A stretch of DNA of 64,000 nucleotides from Pararge aegeria. Lineage: Eukaryota > Arthropoda > Insecta > Lepidoptera > Nymphalidae. The translations under genes and the position numbers were made by a program. Below the pieces are notes generated by a model. It was not told where the DNA came from. It searched no databases and worked only from the letters and a program-made list of their open reading frames with translations. Location of the stretch: NCBI RefSeq assembly GCF_905163445.1, contig NC_053201.1, positions 8,628,001 to 8,692,000 of the forward strand, read 5' to 3'. Position 1 is the first letter of the stretch. Every line of letters starts with the position of its first letter. Below, one piece after another: positions 11,674 through 23,909 of this stretch.

Positions 11674-11728
11674 TTTGTGGGAGGAGACTTGTGCCCAGTA
11701 GTACTGGGCACAAGTCTCCTCCCACAAA
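11674..11728. repeat. Perfect palindrome: 27 bp arms, 1-base spacer
   Basis: Arms 11674-11700 and 11702-11728 (TTTGTGGGAGGAGACTTGTG... and its exact complement) are separated by a single G. The arm is SINE tail sequence. Confidence 0.97.
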
Positions 11729-12367
11729 CAGTAGGGTTAAATCCGAAGTCCAACACGCTGGCCCAGGGGACTTCCTCGGGTACTTCCTCGGGACGGCAGG
11801 TTTCCTCACGGTGTTTTCCTTCACCGTTGAAGCAAGTGATATTTTATAGATATTTTATCGAGGTCTATGGCAGGAGAACGTCAGCCTACGAACCTGGTAG
11901 GTAGTTTAAAAAAAAATAAGAAAGTTTATTTCAATATATAAAAGCTTTTTGGATACATGATTTTGAAAGTAAACAGTTCCCAGCGAAGACAAAAGCGAAA
12001 TATTGCAAAAACTTACTCCGCGACTCTTTCACGTCATGTCAACACCATACTTAGTTAAAAGCAACAAGTGTTCTAAACCCGGATTTCCTTGTTGGTAAGT
12101 AGGTAATTCGTCGTAATAAGATTCGATAAAGTCTAGAATTTATTGGGTTTTACACTGTACAATGGAATTAAAGATTGCAGATTAACTTTGACCTTATCAA
12201 CGCAACGCGCGAATTGAAAGGCGTGTCTTTTTAGCAAGAACAAACTAGAAAGCAGGCAATTGACCGCAGTCTAAACACAAGATCACACTATTTCCACACT
12301 AGATATTTTTTGTTTCAAGACAATTAATCTTGTCGCATTGTCAAGTTCACTTACGAAGAACTTTGTT

Positions 12368-12413
12368 TTCCTTATTAGTTTGTGTAGGAGATTCTACACA
12401 AACTAATAAGGAA
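12368..12413. repeat. Perfect inverted repeat: 20 bp arms, 6-base spacer
   Basis: TTCCTTATTAGTTTGTGTAG (12368-12387), spacer GAGATT, exact complement at 12394-12413. Not in a repeat I recognise. The rest of 11861-12725 shows no gene. Confidence 0.97.
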
Positions 12414-12725
12414 TTAGTAAGTATTCACTGCCTCAGGAGAGTCCGTTTTGCTAGATTGAATCGATTTAAGTATTATCAAGATAATCTGCATATAACTACT
12501 ATTTTGTTAAGATTAATATTCTATGCCTGTTAAATACGATTGAATTTTTTTAATTTTGTATACAATTTTACTATAAACTACCAGTTTGTATGAAACGTAA
12601 GCTTATAGAAACGTCCTATTATAGTATTAAGGACTACGTCAACGATGAAAGTGCTTGGATGTAAATTATTGCTCTAACCAGGTTGCTTCTTTAATAGTTT
12701 TAAATGACAATGTGATATCAAAAAA

Positions 12726-12895
12726 CAAAACAACCGGCTTAGTGTGTTGAGGGCTTCTTCTTGGACCAGGGCGCGTTTGGAACCCTCGTAGCTTTAGCTT
12801 TACACAAATTTAAATGTCTTGTACCTTTGTTCTCTTTTTTTTGTTACTGTTTTGTTCCTGTTTGCAATAAAGTATTTTTGATTAATTGATTGATT
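12726..12895 (+). repeat. LINE 3'-end-like repeat
   Basis: GGACCAGGGCGCGTTTGGAA and CCTCGTAGCTTTAGCTTTA match 21935-22100. It ends in AT-rich sequence after AATAAAG, as a retroelement 3' UTR would. Confidence 0.55.
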
Positions 12896-12904
12896 ATAAC
12901 ATTA

Positions 12905-13315
12905 CTAGCTGTTTCCCGCGACTTCCACGCGTAGATCTAAAAATTTTAAAGTATTCAGTATCGCTAAGCCTTAAATGAGGGGATTGCTGGTGTTCGCTAG
13001 TCTACATCGTTGACTTAGTACTGTCCTCTATCTCCAACCACAGTTTGGGAAGAATTAAACACATATTATAACCTCTATAGTACAAAAGTTATTATTTAAA
13101 TCGGTTATACTTTGTCGGAGTTATGGTATAAAATCGTCAAACACTCATCCCCTCTCCCAAATGAACCGAGCTTAATGTCGGGATAAAAAGTATCCTATAT
13201 TACTTCTAACACTTCCAAGAATATGTGTACAAAGTTCCATGAGGTTCGGTTTAGTAGTTTTTGCGTGAAAGCGCAACAAACAAACTTTCGTTGACATTTA
13301 TTATATTAGTAGGGA
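12905..13315 (-). mobile_element. Short non-autonomous Helitron copy
   Basis: Inverted ends CTAGCTGTTTCCCGCGACTT and TATATTAGTAGGGA|T match the Helitron at 5448-8178. The interior (AATGTCGGGATAAAAAGTAT) matches 30281-30719. Confidence 0.8.
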
Positions 13316-13351
13316 TAGGGATAAGACGACGCAGAGTTCTAGAAGGAGTCG

Positions 13352-13636
13352 CAATAATATAAAATGAAATAAATTATAATACTACTACAATACACACATC
13401 GCCATCTAGACCCAAAGTAAGCGTAGTTTGTTTTATGGGTACTAAGATAGCTGTTGAAGATTTTTATGAATATAATACACATAAAAATAATACACATACT
13501 TATAATATACAGATAAACACCCAGCACTGAAAAACAATCATGTTCAAAACACAAACATTTTCCAGTTGTGGGAATCGAACCCACGGCCTAAGACTAAGAA
13601 AGCAGGGTCACTGCCCACCGCGCCAGTCGGCCGTCA
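13352..13636 (-). mobile_element. SINE family B, full length
   Basis: On the minus strand: head GACGGCCGACTGGCGCGGTG with B box GGTTCGATTCCCACAACTGG, body, and A/T-rich end. Region 13637-14489 shows no gene. Confidence 0.85.
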
Positions 13637-14489
13637 AATATCGCATCGTGAAGCTTTAGCCTTAGACGTTCCGTCAACGGCACAATATTGACGCATTCCT
13701 GCGACCGGGACGGGTCTCCTTGTAAGGAAGGCGCCCTGGACGCACTAACAGTAAACCAGCTTTGTAAAAAGACGTCTAATTGCTAACAATCCTGAACTCT
13801 ACCGCTACGTACTTATTCCGGCTACTTATAAGGTTTTTCTATTGACGGCAGGTTCGCGATTGACTGCGATCCTACCCGAGCTTATTGGATGTGATGGTGC
13901 AGACACCGATTAAAGGACGCGCGGTTTAATTGGAAATAGTAGATTTTGTAGAACAATATTTATTTCTGCGACTAAGTAACATTGTTACTATGCTGTGTTC
14001 CGGTCAGAATGGCGTGGGTGGCTGTGTGACTACAAGCACATAAGATCTAGCACTTAAGTCTCAGGTTGATAGACACATTGCAGGACGGCCGACAACAAGA
14101 TAAAAAGGTATCTTCGTTCAGACTGGTTAATATTATGCATAATCTGTGCTCAAAAAGTTGGAGTATGAATTCAAAATGACAGAAACCCAGATCAAAAAGG
14201 AAGCTCATATAAAATGGCAGGAAAAATAGAGGTACAGAGGGGTGCACACAGAAGTGTCACGGGAAGGTCGATCTCTTTGTAGTTAATTAACAGTGTGATA
14301 TAAGTTCAGATAGATTGATGTTTGAGTTTATAATGTGCCATGTTGTAATTAGAGATACGTAAACGATTAAACGTTGTAAGATATGAATTAAAAATATAAA
14401 TGTTCCTGTATGATGTATGATGCAATATTTATAGCACGAAACCTGTAGCGGAACGAAGAATGACAGTTGCTTTGTTTTTCTTTTTTTTA

Positions 14490-14690
14490 TTCCACTTCAA
14501 GTTGCAACCGCACCTGGGGGTAAATTATGGTACAGTCTAAAATTGTAGCGGGCTAACGTGATTGGGTGTATGGCACCCTTATCTGTTTCTACAGGCCATG
14601 CAATCAGAACACTAAGTAGCTTGGCGAGTTGTCTTTGTCAAAAGAGTGGTAACTAGCCACAGCCAGAGCCTCCAACAACAGAAAAATACA
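14490..14690 (+). repeat. Dispersed repeat B
   Basis: GCGGGCTAACGTGATTGGG and GAGTGGTAACTAGCCACAGC match the 1497 and 59765 copies. A tRNA-like SINE remnant on the minus strand (CCAGGGATCGAACCCAGATC) lies at 15005-15075. Confidence 0.65.
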
Positions 14691-15261
14691 ACACAATAAA
14701 TTTTATACAACAGGTAAATTTTGTTAATTGGTATTCTAATGAAAGCTTCACCAACAAGTTCTGCAGCGATTAGTTAACATGCATTAGAATAAATAATAAC
14801 GACAGCTCTCACGACTGATTGATCGTGTAATAACCATTTCTAAAAGCTTATCGCGTGTACGTACATACTTCTTAATCGGTCATACGATACTTATTCGATA
14901 CGGTACTTACATGACTTTCTTATATTATAATCCGCCAAATTCCAAACTCAACGCTGATATTTAGGATTTCTTTATGGAAGTACCCATTACTATTAATTGG
15001 CCGACCAGGGATCGAACCCAGATCCTCGTGATCTGCACTCGAACATGCTAATTACTAAACCAACGCAGCAGTCAACGAGAGAGGTTATTTCTATATTAGA
15101 ATCACTGATAAATAGACTGATAGATTAAGAAGTCAGTGATTGATGACATTTTGGCGCTGTACGTGCTCGTGTTTCATCCAGCAGCAACGTTTTCCGAGTG
15201 TTGTACAGGACAAAAATTATCCTATGCCCATCTCCGGTATGCAAGTTATATCATCATCATA

Positions 15262-15525
15262 TCGACCCTCTAAAGGGCACGGATCTCCTCCCACAATGAG
15301 AAGTGGTTATGGACGTAGTCCACCACGCTGGCTCAGGCTCCACACACCTTTGAGAACATTATGGAGAACTCTCAGGCATGCAGGTTTTCCAAACGAACAA
15401 TAAAATATCAACTTTGAACAACATTCAAAGTTGATATTTTAATTGATTTAAACGCACAAATCTTGAGGACTCGAACTCGGGCCCCCAAAAGTGACGACAA
15501 AGTCCTACCCACTGGGCTATAAATT
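15262..15525 (-). mobile_element. SINE family A interrupted by a hairpin
   Basis: Tail GGATCTCCTCCCACAATGAG and head CTACCCACTGGGCTATA are family A. Between them the expected body is replaced by a hairpin at 15401-15441. Confidence 0.8.
15401..15441. repeat. Perfect inverted repeat: 18 bp arms, 5-base spacer
   Basis: TAAAATATCAACTTTGAA at 15401-15418, spacer CAACA, exact complement at 15424-15441. Confidence 0.97.
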
Positions 15526-16618
15526 TCATATAAAGTTGAGACAAACATAAATAACACTTTTAAATGACGCGGATTGTTTACCAATTGCTTTTCCGGTAGT
15601 AAAAAGTATTCTATGTCCTACTCCAGAATGCAAGCCATACAAGGTCAAATTTCATAGACAATGTTACAAACAAACAAACAATCGGACAATTACTTTCTCA
15701 TTTAGAAGTAAGGATAGGACAAAGATCCTCCTCATAATCCGCCAAATATGCTTGAACAGTGAGGCATCATCGGGTTTAAAGGTACTTACTTCCTTTCTCC
15801 TCACTGAATACCAGGGAGTCATAAACACGAAAGAATAATCCCGCAGCCACAATACTACCTGCAGCGAGGAGCCGAGATTCGTTATCCGACGTTTTTTATA
15901 ACGATCGTGATTCGCACAATAATGTCCCATTAGGACGACAAAACCAGTAGCTGTTATAAAGAATCAATGAGCGAACCAACCAATTGAAATTCGGGAATTT
16001 AAATGGACGCGACCCGAGACGTACAAATACCGCCATCTTAACATTGAATGAAAGATACAGGATGCTTCGTTTTTACAACACCTATAGCGCATCGGTAATT
16101 CCCGACTTCTTATTAAATAACCACTACCTAATAAAACCTCTTCCAGACCTTCGATTGTAACCATTTTCCATCAGCTTAAATAAATACTTATTTGCTCTCG
16201 TACTGGGAACTAATTTCTAAAGCACTGAAAAGCGCAACCCATCTAAACTATATCCAAAAGATAACTGGACTACGGCCTTAACATCTTCTTATTGGTGACC
16301 TGTGTAGTGGGCCGGTAATGGGTTGTTATGATGACGATGATGGTGAAACACAGTCTGACAAACTGTTGTTGTCCTTCTCAAACCATTTCTTTGGGTGGCA
16401 AATAAACGAAGTTTCAAAACCAAGGCTGCGCACTGAATGATGAGTGATAATGATGGTACGCTAACGAGACTAATGGTCAAGCAAAACACCGCACTTACCG
16501 CTACAAACTGAGCCCATACTCGGTACCACCAATCATGCACGTTCGCCTTTCTCGAAGAGAATATGTATTTTCGTATTCACCCACGACCATACATAGATTT
16601 ATCTGTCTATATAGTATA

Positions 16619-16850
16619 TTGAGCGGTGATAGCCTAGTAGGTAAGGCGTTCCCTTTCGGGGGGACCGAGTTTGAATCCCAGCACCTAAAACTTTCCGGAG
16701 TTATGTGCGTTTTTAATTTTAGCAATTAAATATCACTTGCTTTAACAGCAATGGAAAGCATAGTGAGAAAACCAGCATGCTTTGTTCTCCATTAGAACGA
16801 ATAATTTGTTCTCTAAAAATCTTAAATGGTGTGTCTATATCAAGACGGAG
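16619..16850 (+). mobile_element. SINE family A
   Basis: Head GGTGATAGCCTAGTAGGTAA and B box GAGTTTGAATCCCAGCACC, then body. A tail fragment of the same family (GGACTACGGCCTTAAC) lies at 16263-16310. Confidence 0.85.
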
Positions 16851-18599
16851 AATTATATATCGAAACCAACTTGATCTATTTTAATCTCGTATGAATAATA
16901 TGTGAGGAAATAAAATGTTTTTCACTTCTCATGCTCTTAAAGTCGTACTTTAGGTTATGTGTAGGCGGACTATAACTCAATTTTATTCACTTATTCATAA
17001 AAGTTAGTAGTTATGATTCTATTATATATATAATAAATTAGTATTATATTGTGGCTCTGGGTTCTAATATTGTTGATCATAAGGCATTGAGTAGGTAGAT
17101 AGAGTAGGTATATAAACACTATGTTATTTTTAACTTTTTTATCTTTTGTTTTTTTTTCTACTTTATAAAAATGTTTTCGTCCATTTCTTAAATATTTATT
17201 TATTCTTTTATGTTTCATCAGAACTCCAATTATCTGTACAAATGACAGTAACGATAAATAATAAAAACGTAGGTAGGTTTCCTCCTTTCAAATCAAAATC
17301 ATGAAACTAATATGTAGTTGTTTTTTTTAAACTTCTTTGCGTAGCTAAAGGTCTTTTATTTAAGATTCTATTATTAAGTACGTAGTTGTTTTTTATTATT
17401 ATTATGTAAGGATTGTTATACTTAGGCGTGTGTTTTAATTTTAAATATTTTGATTTGATTATTTATTATTACTTTGCATTTTTAAATAACAGCTCGTGGT
17501 GAGTAAGTATTTAAAACTATTAAAATAAACCAACATTGAACTGTTTTTTTTATGTTAATTATATTTCCGTATAAATAATTAAATTATTCAGGCAAAGCCC
17601 ATATTAATACATTTAAAACAACAATTGTCTTAATCTCCACAAAATTATTTGAACTAACATATTTTTTTCTCCGAAAAATCAATAATAACTTTACTCGGCC
17701 ATAAAACCCATTTTTTGTTCATTTAAATATTGACTTTTGACCTGAGCCCGGGATCGAACCTTAGAACTCGAACTTTCCTCACAGATGAAATAAAAAGCAG
17801 TGTGTGCAACTCGAGCATAAAAGCTATTTTATACGAGAAGGTTATCACCGGAGTCGAAGGCTCGGTTTGATATTGTTAAAAGTCTAAGATTGTTTAACCC
17901 TTACGTATAGCAAAATTTCAATAATCTTGCTTAAATTAAACGTAATATTAGATACTATGAGACACATCACGGAATAGTATGAGTACAATTCCAAAAAGTC
18001 AAAAAAAAAAAAAAATTAATGAGACCTAATTACAACAAATAAGTAAAATATAAACTTAAAGTTAGCTCGAAATTACTCTCGGTAAACTTGTTAAAGCACA
18101 TTCTATATTTCTACATTACAGACAGAGCAGCAAACAAAAGCTAGGTAGGTTATGGTAGAACATAGATGAAGTTGATTGAAATGCTCGAGACAATCATTAT
18201 TCTCCTTTCAGACTCGTATGTTAGTTTGAAATCCAATGCAATGCCTAGGTAAATCTAGATTGTGTGGATACCGAGGTCTAAGGTTGAGGGATCAAGTAAG
18301 GTCACGGGCGTGGTCAGGCCGTGATTGGACCTCGTGTTCGTATTTTGAAAACGTGATGAACTACATTTCCTTATGAGCCATCCATTGTTTGAGTGGTTAT
18401 TAAATGATTTTTGATAAAATTTAAAGTATATTTGTGTGTATGTGTATGTTGATTTTTCATACTACTTAGGTATATAACTAATGACCCACATTGTCCTAAG
18501 TGAAAAACTATCACCTATAAACATAACAAAACTTCAAAGGGCATGCAAGGAACACTTCGAATAAAATTGCCGACCATCATGCCCATCAATATGGGACGT
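16851..18599. other. AT-rich, no gene seen
   Basis: Short random frames, homopolymer runs (poly-A at 18001-18016) and one SINE-like minus-strand B box (GGGATCGAACC at about 17750). Confidence 0.5.
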
Positions 18600-18860
18600 A
18601 GGTAGGTGTTAAACCTCATGTGTCTGTAATTACACCGGCGACGCCCTTCAGACCAAAACACAGCAATGCTGAACCGCAGAAATAAGCATGACTAGTACTT
18701 CCCCGGCCGAGCTCAGTAACATAAAGCTCTAGGAGACTACTACAACAACTAGAGCATTACTGGTTCCGGTCCGAAGGGCATGGGGGCAAGGTGGTAAAAT
18801 GTGTAATTACAGGCAATTATACATCAGGTTAATTGACACAGGCCGGCACTGTCTACAAAA
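18600..18860. repeat. Dispersed repeat D
   Basis: GTAATTACACCGGCGACGCC, CAGCAATGCTG and GTGTAATTACAGGCA also occur at 23910-24145, 28590-28900, 42270-42440, 54255-54450 and 56945-57150. It looks like a retroelement end; no ORF. Confidence 0.5.
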
Positions 18861-18864
18861 CATC

Positions 18865-19715
18865 CAACAAAGTCACTTGCGACCTGTGTACGAGACGTTC
18901 TAAACTAGCATAAAAGACCCTTGCGACCTGTATTCGAGAGATACTTAACCCTCGTAAAAATCACTTACGACCTGTATACGAGACGTACTAGATATGCATG
19001 AAAAATACTAGCGACCTGTATACGAGGTGTACTAAACTTTGATGAACAACACTTTGTTCCTGTATACGAGACGTATTAAACTTGCATAAAAGACCCTTGC
19101 GACCTGTGTACAAGACATTCTAAACTTGCATAAAAGACCCTTGCGACCTGTGTACAAGACGTTCTAAACTTGCATAAAAGACCCTTGCAACCTGTGTACA
19201 AGATGTTCTCAACTTGCATAAACGACACTTGCTTCCTGTATACGAGACGAACAAAACATGCATAAAAGACACTTGTGACCTGTATAGGAGACATACTAAA
19301 CTTGCATAAACGATACTGGCGACTTGTATTCGAGACTTACGACACTTGCATAAAAGACCCTTGCGACCTGTATTCGAGACGTACTAAACTTTCATAAAAG
19401 ACCCTTGCGACCTGTGTACAAGATGTTCTAAACTTGCATAAACGACACTTGCTTCCTGTATACGAGACGAACTAAACTTGCATAAACGATACTGGCGACT
19501 TGTATTCGAGACTTACGACACTTGTATAAAAGACCCTTGCGACCTGTATTCGAGACGTACTAAACATGTATAACCGACCTGTATTCGGGACGTACAGAAC
19601 ATGCATATAAGACGTCTATATTATTATACGTCTCGTACTCAGGTCCGAACTGGACCTGAGTACGAGACGTACTAAACATGCATAAAATATACTTGCGACC
19701 TGTATACAAGACCGT
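18865..19715. repeat. Minisatellite of about 45 bp units, about 18 copies
   Basis: Unit: CTTGCGACCTGTATACGAGA then CGTACTAAACTTGCATAAAA and GACC. Copies vary (TGTACAAGA, TATTCGAGA). Some neighbouring units share variants, showing local higher-order duplication. A hairpin lies at 19627-19671. Confidence 0.95.
19627..19671. repeat. Perfect inverted repeat inside the minisatellite: 20 bp arms
   Basis: TACGTCTCGTACTCAGGTCC (19627-19646), spacer GAACT, exact complement at 19652-19671. One arm is a normal minisatellite unit; the other is inverted. Confidence 0.97.
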
Positions 19716-21229
19716 ATAATAACTAGGACCGACGGCTGAGGCACTGAGTGGTAAGGAAACGCCAATTTGCTAACTCAAGGCGGGTTTTGGAAACTTGATA
19801 GAAAAAATCTAATATCTACGAAGTTTTGGCCCGAATATGAAATAGAGTACGGAGCCTCCTGGTATATAGTTGAAATGCTAACCACAAGATTGCTCTAGAT
19901 AAGTAAACGATAAACAGGCAACATAGCTATTAAAGTAATTGCAATACTTACTATCCCTAAAGTTATTGCAACCTAATATTCAATTACATTTGACGAATGA
20001 TCCCAGTAGAACTTCAATACATCAACAGCGATCAGTTATTGCCAAAAAGCAACACGGCCTGTCATTCACCTCTAAGCGGAGAAGCTATACCAAATTGTAT
20101 GACCACTGGGTCCAAAATATGTATTGTGCAAAGGCTATGAATTTTAGTAGTCTTTTAATACGTGTTTCAGGGTATTAATTAATAGAGTGACATTTAGACA
20201 CGCTTTTTTATGCCCATAAGCAGAGTGTCTCTGTTCTTGTGTGATCTGTTCTTGTCTGTTCTGTCAGAGTGTCTTAAGGTCGTGGTGGTTAAGAACACAT
20301 TAAACCGTCGGTCTCGGATATAATCACTAACATGATACCGAAGGTAATATTAGATCTATTAACCTAAGTTCGTACAATGAATGAAAACACATTCAACAAA
20401 TTGTGGTTACTCCACGATTGATGAATTTCTTAAAGAAAATACTCATTGAAAGCGCCGCCGCCGCTCCGCTCTCATCTCTCAAAAGATAAAAACCTAAAGA
20501 TTAACAATCTTGCTCTAAAGCTGTAAAATGTTTAAAAAATAAAAAAAATTGGAAAATCCAAAAGTGCACGCCTCATAATCTAATTTTTTTCACAATAAAA
20601 TTGAAATTTTTTTAACTGAAACTTTCAATGCTCATTACAAATTTTTTTTTTCATATTAATTATTATTCATTTTTTGTAAACAAGACACGGGAATGTCATA
20701 ATGATTGCACATTGAAAGTTACAATTAATATTAGCTAGAATAATTACATGGAAATTTAACGACAGTGAACTGAACGCTCATATTAACTAAGAAATTATGT
20801 CGTGTGTTACTTTAGATAATTAAAAAAAAATTATTCCGATACGATCATTTTTTCGACCAATTTTGATGCCACATACACCCGTCCATACACGGACGTCCAG
20901 AAAAGATTATGTTTAATGTTATTATTTACTATGTTAAACAAAGAAATTGTTATTGAAATGTATTTTATGTGCGTGACAAATTATTTGACTTGATATTAGT
21001 GTACTCAAATTAACCTGTAAGTGCAATAAAAATAACAAAAAAACAATTTCAGTTTTGAGAAAACTGCTTTTTTTGAAATGTCGAGAGTAGAGCACAACCT
21101 CAACGCTTCGCTTATGAGGCGTGCAATTGAGCAATCTGACTTGACTACAAACAGAGTGACTTGATGTATCAATAGTGTTTATGAACTCGGCTTAACGGTA
21201 GATACATGAAATAAATGAATTTTGAATAT
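19716..21229. other. No gene seen
   Basis: AT-rich. TGCACGCCTCATAA-type motifs near 20568 and 21113 (inverted) recur at 1428, 27836 and 29490 and may be ends of an unrecognised element. Confidence 0.45.
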
Positions 21230-21460
21230 TTTAGATGTCTATTGGATAGAAGCAGGCGTTACTTTGCGGAAATCCATGATATATTATCAAAATTAAGCTT
21301 AATTTGCTATACTCCGCGAAAAGCAGGAGAATCTGTGTGGTGTAATTTATAATTTCTTCAATCCTTATACCCCACACCAAACAGATCTTCGGCAATATAC
21401 CCTCTACGCACGTTTCGCTCCGAAACCGGAGCATCATCAGGAGATGTTTACTTAACAATT
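21230..21460 (+). repeat. Dispersed repeat R, longest copy
   Basis: AAGCAGGCGTTACTTTGCGG, CTCCGCGAAAAGCAGGAGAA, AGATCTTCGGCAATATACCC and CGCTCCGAAACCGGAGCATC. The last has a short self-complement (CTCCGAAACCGGAG). Confidence 0.65.
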
Positions 21461-21934
21461 ATTCATTGTAAGTAAAAGCTTAATTTTGATAATTTTAGAT
21501 GTCAGCATACAGTCAGCGAGGACTACCTCGGTGTGTAGCTTGACGAGTTAGATATTGCAATTGAACCGCTGAATGCAATCGCGCCGGCCTACGCGCTCCC
21601 TTCACTGCGTACAGCTAGTAACCTACTGTTCCGACCAAGGACGGGCACTTGTTGCTCACGAAAACTATTTTATTCCATCATTATCACTAATATCTATTGG
21701 AATTTATTAATAATTTACTAAGATACCGCGTTACTAAAGCGTGATTTTAATCTTTGGCGATCGGCAGCTCGGGTATTAATACAATTAACTGCGTAAGGAT
21801 CGCAGAACGGAGATATCTTCTCGGTTTAGTAATTAACATGTTCAGTAACGCATTACTAGGTTTTGCGTAAAATTTGCGCTTTGTTATATATTTAAAATTA
21901 TTTCATTGTCATCATCATCAATAAACCATCATAA

Positions 21935-22100
21935 CCTGGCTAAGTTTGTTGTGGGCTCTTCTTAGACCAGGGCGCGTTTGGAACCCTCCTAGCTTTAGTT
22001 TTAAGTTAACGAATGCAGTTGTCACCATCACTAACATTAGTGTAACGTGTTAAATGTATGAACGCTTCATAAGTGCCTGTAATAAGTTCTACATGAATAA
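21935..22100 (+). repeat. LINE 3'-end-like repeat (as 12726)
   Basis: TTAGACCAGGGCGCGTTTGG and ATGAATAAAACATTTTT. A second retroelement-like piece (GACGTCCACTGCTGGACATA) covers 22130-22400 and recurs near 57215. Confidence 0.55.
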
Positions 22101-22424
22101 AACATTTTTTAAATTTAAATTTTGAATCGAATCAACCGATTGTCCGTGTGTGACGTCCACTGCTGGACATAGGTCTTGAATAAGGAATTCCAAAATCCTC
22201 AGTGTTTCCTTCGGCTCCCCGCGACTCATTTGATGTCGTCCGTCCTCGTTGGGGACCCACCAACGCTGTGTTTACCCGTACGGGGTGGCCATTGGCCAGC
22301 ACCATGAAACGCCAACATCCGTCGGTTCTCCGAGTCATTATACACAAAAAGTCTATATAAACAAGACGACTTACTAGAAACGGTAATAAATTAGTAACCA
22401 CTGCATATCGCCTGCAACAGTACA

Positions 22425-22745
22425 GAAGTCATTTATGGGATTGAGTACACTCTTTTATAACTTGATTCCCAAGGTAAATTTGGACCTACGAATTCATACG
22501 TTTAAACAATATGTCAAGACAGATTTATTACAGCGAGGTGACAAGGTTACTTGGAAGCGCGCCACTCCGCTTCCATCTCTCTCAAGACAAAATTGTAAAA
22601 GTGATGGCGCTGAGTTCCTTGCCGGCTTCTTCTCGATATAATATTCTTCCTTTACAGTGGTAGGTAGAGTCGCTTCAAACAAACAGACCTGTCGTTTACA
22701 AAAGTAGGCCTCCTTGCGTAGACGAATTTTGAATTTGGAATTTTA
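22425..22745 (+). mobile_element. 5'-truncated LINE copy (3' end of the 45742 family)
   Basis: Codes a decayed LFYNLIPKVNLDL and LLQRGDKVTWKRA, the family C-terminus (FYNMIPK, LLQRGYYT), then the shared 3' UTR and a GAATTTTGAATTTGG tail. Confidence 0.75.
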
Positions 22746-22946
22746 TGCATTTGTTTCTATGGGAGAAGAGGCAATAGGCATGTACCCAACATTAATGATG
22801 AAACTAACAGGTTAACGTAAGATTTTATTAATTGTCGTTAACTCACGTTAGTGAATTAATAGCTAAACGATTAGCTTAGTTAGCTATATGAATAAATAGA
22901 AAAGTCTTTATAGGCATATGTTTTTTTTCTCATAATATGTCTGCAA

Positions 22947-22988
22947 GTTTTATTAACTCCTCGAGTGGTCTCTAGGAGTTAATAAAAC
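22947..22988. repeat. Perfect inverted repeat: 15 bp arms, 12-base spacer
   Basis: GTTTTATTAACTCCT (22947-22961) and its complement (22974-22988). Confidence 0.93.
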
Positions 22989-23909
22989 ATTTGTAATTTA
23001 ATTAACTAAAGGTCATTAATAGCCTGCAATAAAATAAATGATAAGGGATTATTTAACATACGATTATTTAATTAATAGACAGACGTCAATAAACATGTGA
23101 CAGCAATTATCATTTTACAATCCCGTAGCTCCATTTGAACGGTCAAGTAAGACAGTAAACTCTATGTCGCTTGTTCGTAGTATGTTTAAACGTTAAACCA
23201 CCTCTTTCAAGAATAAAGAGAGGACCGAGTTTAAATAGCTATATTAATATTACACTTTTTATCCAAAATAAAATGGTTCGCTTTATCTCGAACATGTTCA
23301 GGTCCGGAAACAAACGTATCCGATGTCACAAAACGGTACTAAAACGAGCCTAGTAAATAAGCAACTCTTTCAGCCTTTCTCTTTTCTTCAAGCTTTTCAA
23401 AAAAACGTCGACCACGTTTTTTTGAATGTACATACTATTTTTAAACCAGAAATAATCTACAATCATCAACCTGAAATTGTGCACCAGCTTCAGTAAATTT
23501 CACAATTTGAAGTTATTTTTCCCTAATTTTAGAACCCAGGAATTTTTCGTACATCCAAAGCATTTTTCCGTACACCCAAGAACTACTAGAACTGTCCGAT
23601 CAATAAACTTTATAGAAATAGGTAGGTAGGTGTATATACAGTATCAAGCCAAGCCAAGATGCTCTTGTGTATATTAAAATCTGTCCAGCCGTTGGCATCA
23701 AAAGGTAACGTCAATGTGAAAGAAAAATATAGTATTGTATTTCTTGTAGTAGGCGGTAATAACGCCCAAAATCTCACAGACGAACAGAGGTGCATTTGAA
23801 ATGAAAAAGTATTGATATATAACTTTTTTTTAATAAAACTAGACCAAGCAGTTGAGATACCTGATAGAAAATGGAAAACGCTTACCTATTAACAGGACAA
23901 TACTGAGTA

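Larger units (their letters stand above)
11618..11860 (-). mobile_element. SINE family A, head missing, rebuilt by two palindromes
   Basis: The tail (CATCATATCAACCCCC) and body (CCTTCACCGTTGAAGCAAGT) are family A on the minus strand. Inside the tail are two perfect inverted repeats, at 11627-11657 and 11674-11728. Confidence 0.8.

Noticed and set aside
19076..19294. Minus-strand frame with repeated peptide
   Set aside because: It is translation of the 45 bp minisatellite, whose unit length is divisible by three.
18865..19715. Possible CRISPR array
   Set aside because: Repeats are contiguous with no unique spacers, in a eukaryotic setting; it is a minisatellite.
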